Below, piece after piece: positions 4,860-6,744 of a DNA stretch of 6,744 nucleotides (position 1 is the first letter of the stretch; each line of letters starts with the position of its first letter). A program made the position numbers and the translations under genes. Below the pieces are notes generated by a model. That model was not told the origin of the DNA. It saw nothing but the letters and a program-made list of their open reading frames with translations, and made no database searches. Origin of the DNA: Gammaproteobacteria bacterium (GTDB taxonomy: Bacteria; Pseudomonadota; Gammaproteobacteria; Competibacterales; Competibacteraceae); the NCBI GenBank assembly GCA_003562535.1, contig PWUP01000188.1:1-6744 (forward strand), in the 5' to 3' direction.

Positions 4860-5981
4860 ATGCCCAGTCTGCGGCGCTATCGTTATGATACTCTTGTCGC
4901 CACAGCCTTATCCGTGGCTCTGCATGTCGGGGTGGCTGCGGTGGTGCTGGGAATGCTGGACGGTTCCTCACGGCCTACCCCCGTAGTCGTCGCTGCCGCA
5001 CCGATAGAAGCAGTGGTGGTTGATGAGGCTCACATAGAGGCCGAGTTGCAGCGTATGGCTGCGGCTGAACAGGCGGCGGCTCAATTGCAGGCTGAAGAGC
5101 GCCGCCAAGCCGAAGAGGCCGAACGCCAGCGCCAAGAAGAACAACGCCGCGCTGAGGAACGTCGCCAAGCCGAAGAAGCCGAGCGCCAGCGTCAAGCAGC
5201 AGAACAACGCCGCGCTGAGGAACGTCGCCAAGCCGAAGAGGCCGAGCGCCAGCGTCAGGCAGCAGAACAGCGCCGCGCTGAGGAACGTCGCCAAGCCGAA
5301 GAAGCCGAGCGCCAGCGTCAAGCAGCAGAACAACGCCGTGCTGAGGAACGTCGCCAAGCCGAAGAGGCCGAACGGCGGCGTCAAGCAGAACAGCGCCGCG
5401 CTGAGGAACGTCGCCAAGCCGAAGAGGCCGAGCGCCAGCGTCAAGCAGCAGAACAACGCCGTGCTGAGGAACGCCGCCAAGCCGAAGAAGCCGAACGGCG
5501 GCGTCAAGAAGAACAGCGCCGTGCCGAGGAACGCCGCCAAGCCGAAGAGGCTGAACGGCGGCGCCAAGAAGAACAGCGCCGTGCCGAGGAACGCCGCCAA
5601 GCGGAAGAGGCCGAACGCCAGCGCCGTGAGGCTGAAGAGCAGGCACGCGCCCAGCAAGCCTTGGCCGAGCGTCTGCGTCAATCCGCCCGTGATCGGATGT
5701 TAGCGGATTACCGCGACCGTCTAACGGCGGTTGTCGGGCGTAACTGGTTGCTGCCCTCGGGTAGCCGCAGGGGCCTATCCAGTGAATTACTGATTCAGTT
5801 GGATGCCACCGGTCAGGTGACTTCTGTAGAGATTGCGCGCTCCAGTGGGGATAATGCGTTTGATCGCGCCGCAGTGGCCGCTGTGCAACGGACTTCACCG
5901 CTGCCATTACCCGATGATGCCGCACTCCGTGCGGAGATTGTCCGCAGCGGATTCCGATTTGTTTTTAATCCGGAGGGATAA
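4860..5981 (+). CDS. tolA: TolA, trans-periplasmic force-transmitting protein with an expanded repeat domain
   Basis: TolA (373 residues; 421 in E. coli) links the TolQR motor to TolB and Pal at the outer membrane. Domain I is a short basic N-terminus and one membrane helix (about 12-32) with Ser18 and His22, the SxxxH face that contacts TolQR, at the E. coli positions. A linker (33-60) leads into domain II, a long charged helix of Glu, Arg, Gln and Ala. Residues 79-256 of it are near-identical 20- or 21-residue repeats built around EERRQAEEAER. Domain III (about 280-373) is a TonB-C-like fold: LADYRDRL, NWLLPSG, LLIQLDATGQV, SSGDNAFDRAAVAAV and FRFVFNP. E. coli domain II is Lys/Ala-rich; Arg and Glu dominate here. 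The ATG at 4860 is 12 nt after tolR with a weak GGAAT-type site. The identity is firm, and the repeat count is probably strain-dependent. Confidence 0.95.
   Translation: MPSLRRYRYDTLVATALSVALHVGVAAVVLGMLDGSSRPTPVVVAAAPIEAVVVDEAHIEAELQRMAAAEQAAAQLQAEERRQAEEAERQRQEEQRRAEERRQAEEAERQRQAAEQRRAEERRQAEEAERQRQAAEQRRAEERRQAEEAERQRQAAEQRRAEERRQAEEAERRRQAEQRRAEERRQAEEAERQRQAAEQRRAEERRQAEEAERRRQEEQRRAEERRQAEEAERRRQEEQRRAEERRQAEEAERQRREAEEQARAQQALAERLRQSARDRMLADYRDRLTAVVGRNWLLPSGSRRGLSSELLIQLDATGQVTSVEIARSSGDNAFDRAAVAAVQRTSPLPLPDDAALRAEIVRSGFRFVFNPEG
5094..5627 (+). repeat. In-frame tandem repeat array in tolA (8 full units of 60 or 63 bp plus a partial ninth)
   Basis: Units begin at 5094, 5154, 5217, 5280, 5343, 5403, 5466, 5526 and 5586 (partial). 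Units 2, 3, 4 and 6 are 63 bp (21 residues); 1, 5, 7 and 8 are 60 bp. The length difference is one codon near the unit end (QAAEQ against QEEQ or QAEQ). By my reading, unit 4 differs from unit 2 at one base and from unit 6 at one base, and units 7 and 8 differ at three. Identity is highest in the centre and decays at both ends, as expected for tandem duplication by slippage or unequal recombination. Confidence 0.92.
5972..5977 (+). promoter_or_regulatory. Ribosome-binding site deciding the GTG start of tolB
   Basis: GGAGGG lies 5 nt before the GTG at 5983 and is part of the last codons of tolA. Such a strong site so well placed supports GTG rather than the in-frame ATG at 6004, which would shorten the signal peptide. 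Confidence 0.75.
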
Positions 5982-5982
5982 A

Positions 5983-6744
5983 GTGCCGACTGTCCGTCTT
6001 TACATGCTGGTGCTCATACTGGGTGGGTTGCTGAGTCCAGCGGCCATGGCTCAGTTGACGATTGAAATAACCCGTGGTGTTGAGGCTGCCCAACCGGTAG
6101 CCGTAGTGCCGTTTGCTGGGAGTGAAGCGCTGGCCGCTGAAGAGGATATTGCGGCCATTATTCGCACCAATCTGCGCTTGTCTGGGCGGTTTCGACCACT
6201 GGCGGTCGCGGATTTACCGACCCGACCCTCCAGCCTGCAAGGGGTGGACTATGCCCTCTGGCGGGCGGCACCGGCAGACTACCTCATCGTGGGGCGGATT
6301 AGCCCGCACGGTGAGCGCTACACCGTTAGGTTTCAACTGGCGGATGTTTTGCGCACCGACGCCTTATTGGTGATGGAATACACGGTGCAGCGCCGAGATT
6401 TTCGGCGTTTGGCCAATCAAATCAGCGATTTAATTTATCAAGAATTGACGGGAGAACGCGGCGCTTTCAGCACGCGTATTGCCTACATCGCCAGTGAACG
6501 CAATAACAACCGCCAAAGCTATACCTTATCGATTGCTGATGCCGATGGTCATGCGTCTCGGGTGATTTTACGCTCAGCGCAGCCGTTAATGTCACCGACG
6601 TGGTCGCCGGATGGGACGCGCTTGGCGTATGTGTCGTTTGAACAGCGACGGGCGCAGATTATTGTCCAAGAGGTGTATACCGGGGAACGGCAGGTGCTTT
6701 CTAGCGAACCCGGTATTAATGGGGCACCCGCATGGTCAGCCGAC
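5983..6744 (+). CDS. tolB: TolB, periplasmic Tol-Pal protein, N-terminal part (cut by the right edge)
   Basis: TolB is a periplasmic protein that binds Pal and TolA. 254 codons are present out of a usual length of about 430. A Sec signal peptide (residues 1-23, hydrophobic core LYMLVLILGGLL) ends at AMA. The mature protein starts with QLTIEITRGVE, the conserved N-terminus that in E. coli includes the TolA-contacting segment. The N-terminal domain follows (about 24-160), with AVVPFAG at 40-46. The beta-propeller begins near 161, with TRIAYIAS and the blade motif SAQPLMSPTWSPDGTRLAYV around 198-217, then NGAPAWS. The GTG start is one base after the tolA stop and has GGAGGG upstream. The frame is open to the window edge, so it is truncated by the window and not broken. 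pal is expected next. Confidence 0.95.
   Translation, partial: MPTVRLYMLVLILGGLLSPAAMAQLTIEITRGVEAAQPVAVVPFAGSEALAAEEDIAAIIRTNLRLSGRFRPLAVADLPTRPSSLQGVDYALWRAAPADYLIVGRISPHGERYTVRFQLADVLRTDALLVMEYTVQRRDFRRLANQISDLIYQELTGERGAFSTRIAYIASERNNNRQSYTLSIADADGHASRVILRSAQPLMSPTWSPDGTRLAYVSFEQRRAQIIVQEVYTGERQVLSSEPGINGAPAWSAD

Noticed and set aside
5094..5627. Regular repeat spacing that could suggest a CRISPR array
   Set aside because: Units abut with no unique spacers, all are in frame with tolA, and the unit length equals 20 or 21 codons.
5338..5703. Plus-strand frame-shifted open frame rich in Lys, Pro and Asn inside tolA
   Set aside because: It is the repeat array read in another frame, with no start context and no known domain.
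4968..5925. Two long minus-strand open frames across tolA (4968-5681, 237 codons; 4975-5925, 316 codons)
   Set aside because: They mirror the tolA repeats: codons for Glu, Arg, Gln and Ala give no stops in those reverse frames. The translations are low-complexity repeats with no recognisable family, and tolA on the plus strand is certain.
1..6744. A novel defence, mobile or secretion system
   Set aside because: Every substantial gene belongs to a known housekeeping or transport family, there are no insertion sequences, integrase, attachment sites or unexplained large open frames, and composition looks even across the window.

Overview
This 6,744-base window looks like ordinary chromosomal DNA from a gammaproteobacterium. 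Three things point there: the lptM-lysA pair at the left edge, the ybgC-tolQ-tolR-tolA-tolB order on the right, and proteins that read like their gammaproteobacterial relatives throughout. A pyrophosphate-dependent phosphofructokinase in place of the ATP enzyme would fit a methane- or sulfur-oxidising lineage, but the sequence does not settle the genus.

Layout. Bases 1-377 lie on the minus strand: the small lipoprotein gene lptM (GTG start), then six bases later the start of lysA (diaminopimelate decarboxylase, TTG start), which runs off the left edge. Neither gene is obvious from ATG-based ORF calling. An 85-base divergent intergenic region (378-462) holds a palindrome over a possible -10 box. 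Rightward from there come an alpha/beta-hydrolase carboxylesterase (463-1152) and a PPi-type phosphofructokinase (1149-2324), joined by an ATGA overlap. A 111-base gap with a long imperfect hairpin follows, then a TauE/SafE-family membrane permease (2436-3191) whose start codon sits in the loop of a 7-bp stem.

From 3300 to the right edge is the Tol cluster: ybgC thioesterase, tolQ, tolR, tolA and the first 254 codons of tolB. It is packed tightly (11-nt overlap, 4-nt overlap, 12-nt gap, 1-nt gap), so it is almost certainly one transcript. TolQ and TolR form the proton-driven inner-membrane motor. TolA carries the force across the periplasm to TolB and Pal, which maintains the outer membrane and supports constriction at division. 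pal would be expected just past the right edge.

The least ordinary part is the tolA middle domain. It is encoded by eight complete 60- or 63-bp units plus a partial ninth, nearly identical at DNA level. The pattern points to recent tandem expansion and probable length variation between strains. I saw no mobile element, CRISPR array, tRNA or rRNA, and no evidence of a previously undescribed system. The remaining points of interest are the tolA array, three small intergenic or translation-start structures, and a cluster of non-ATG starts.
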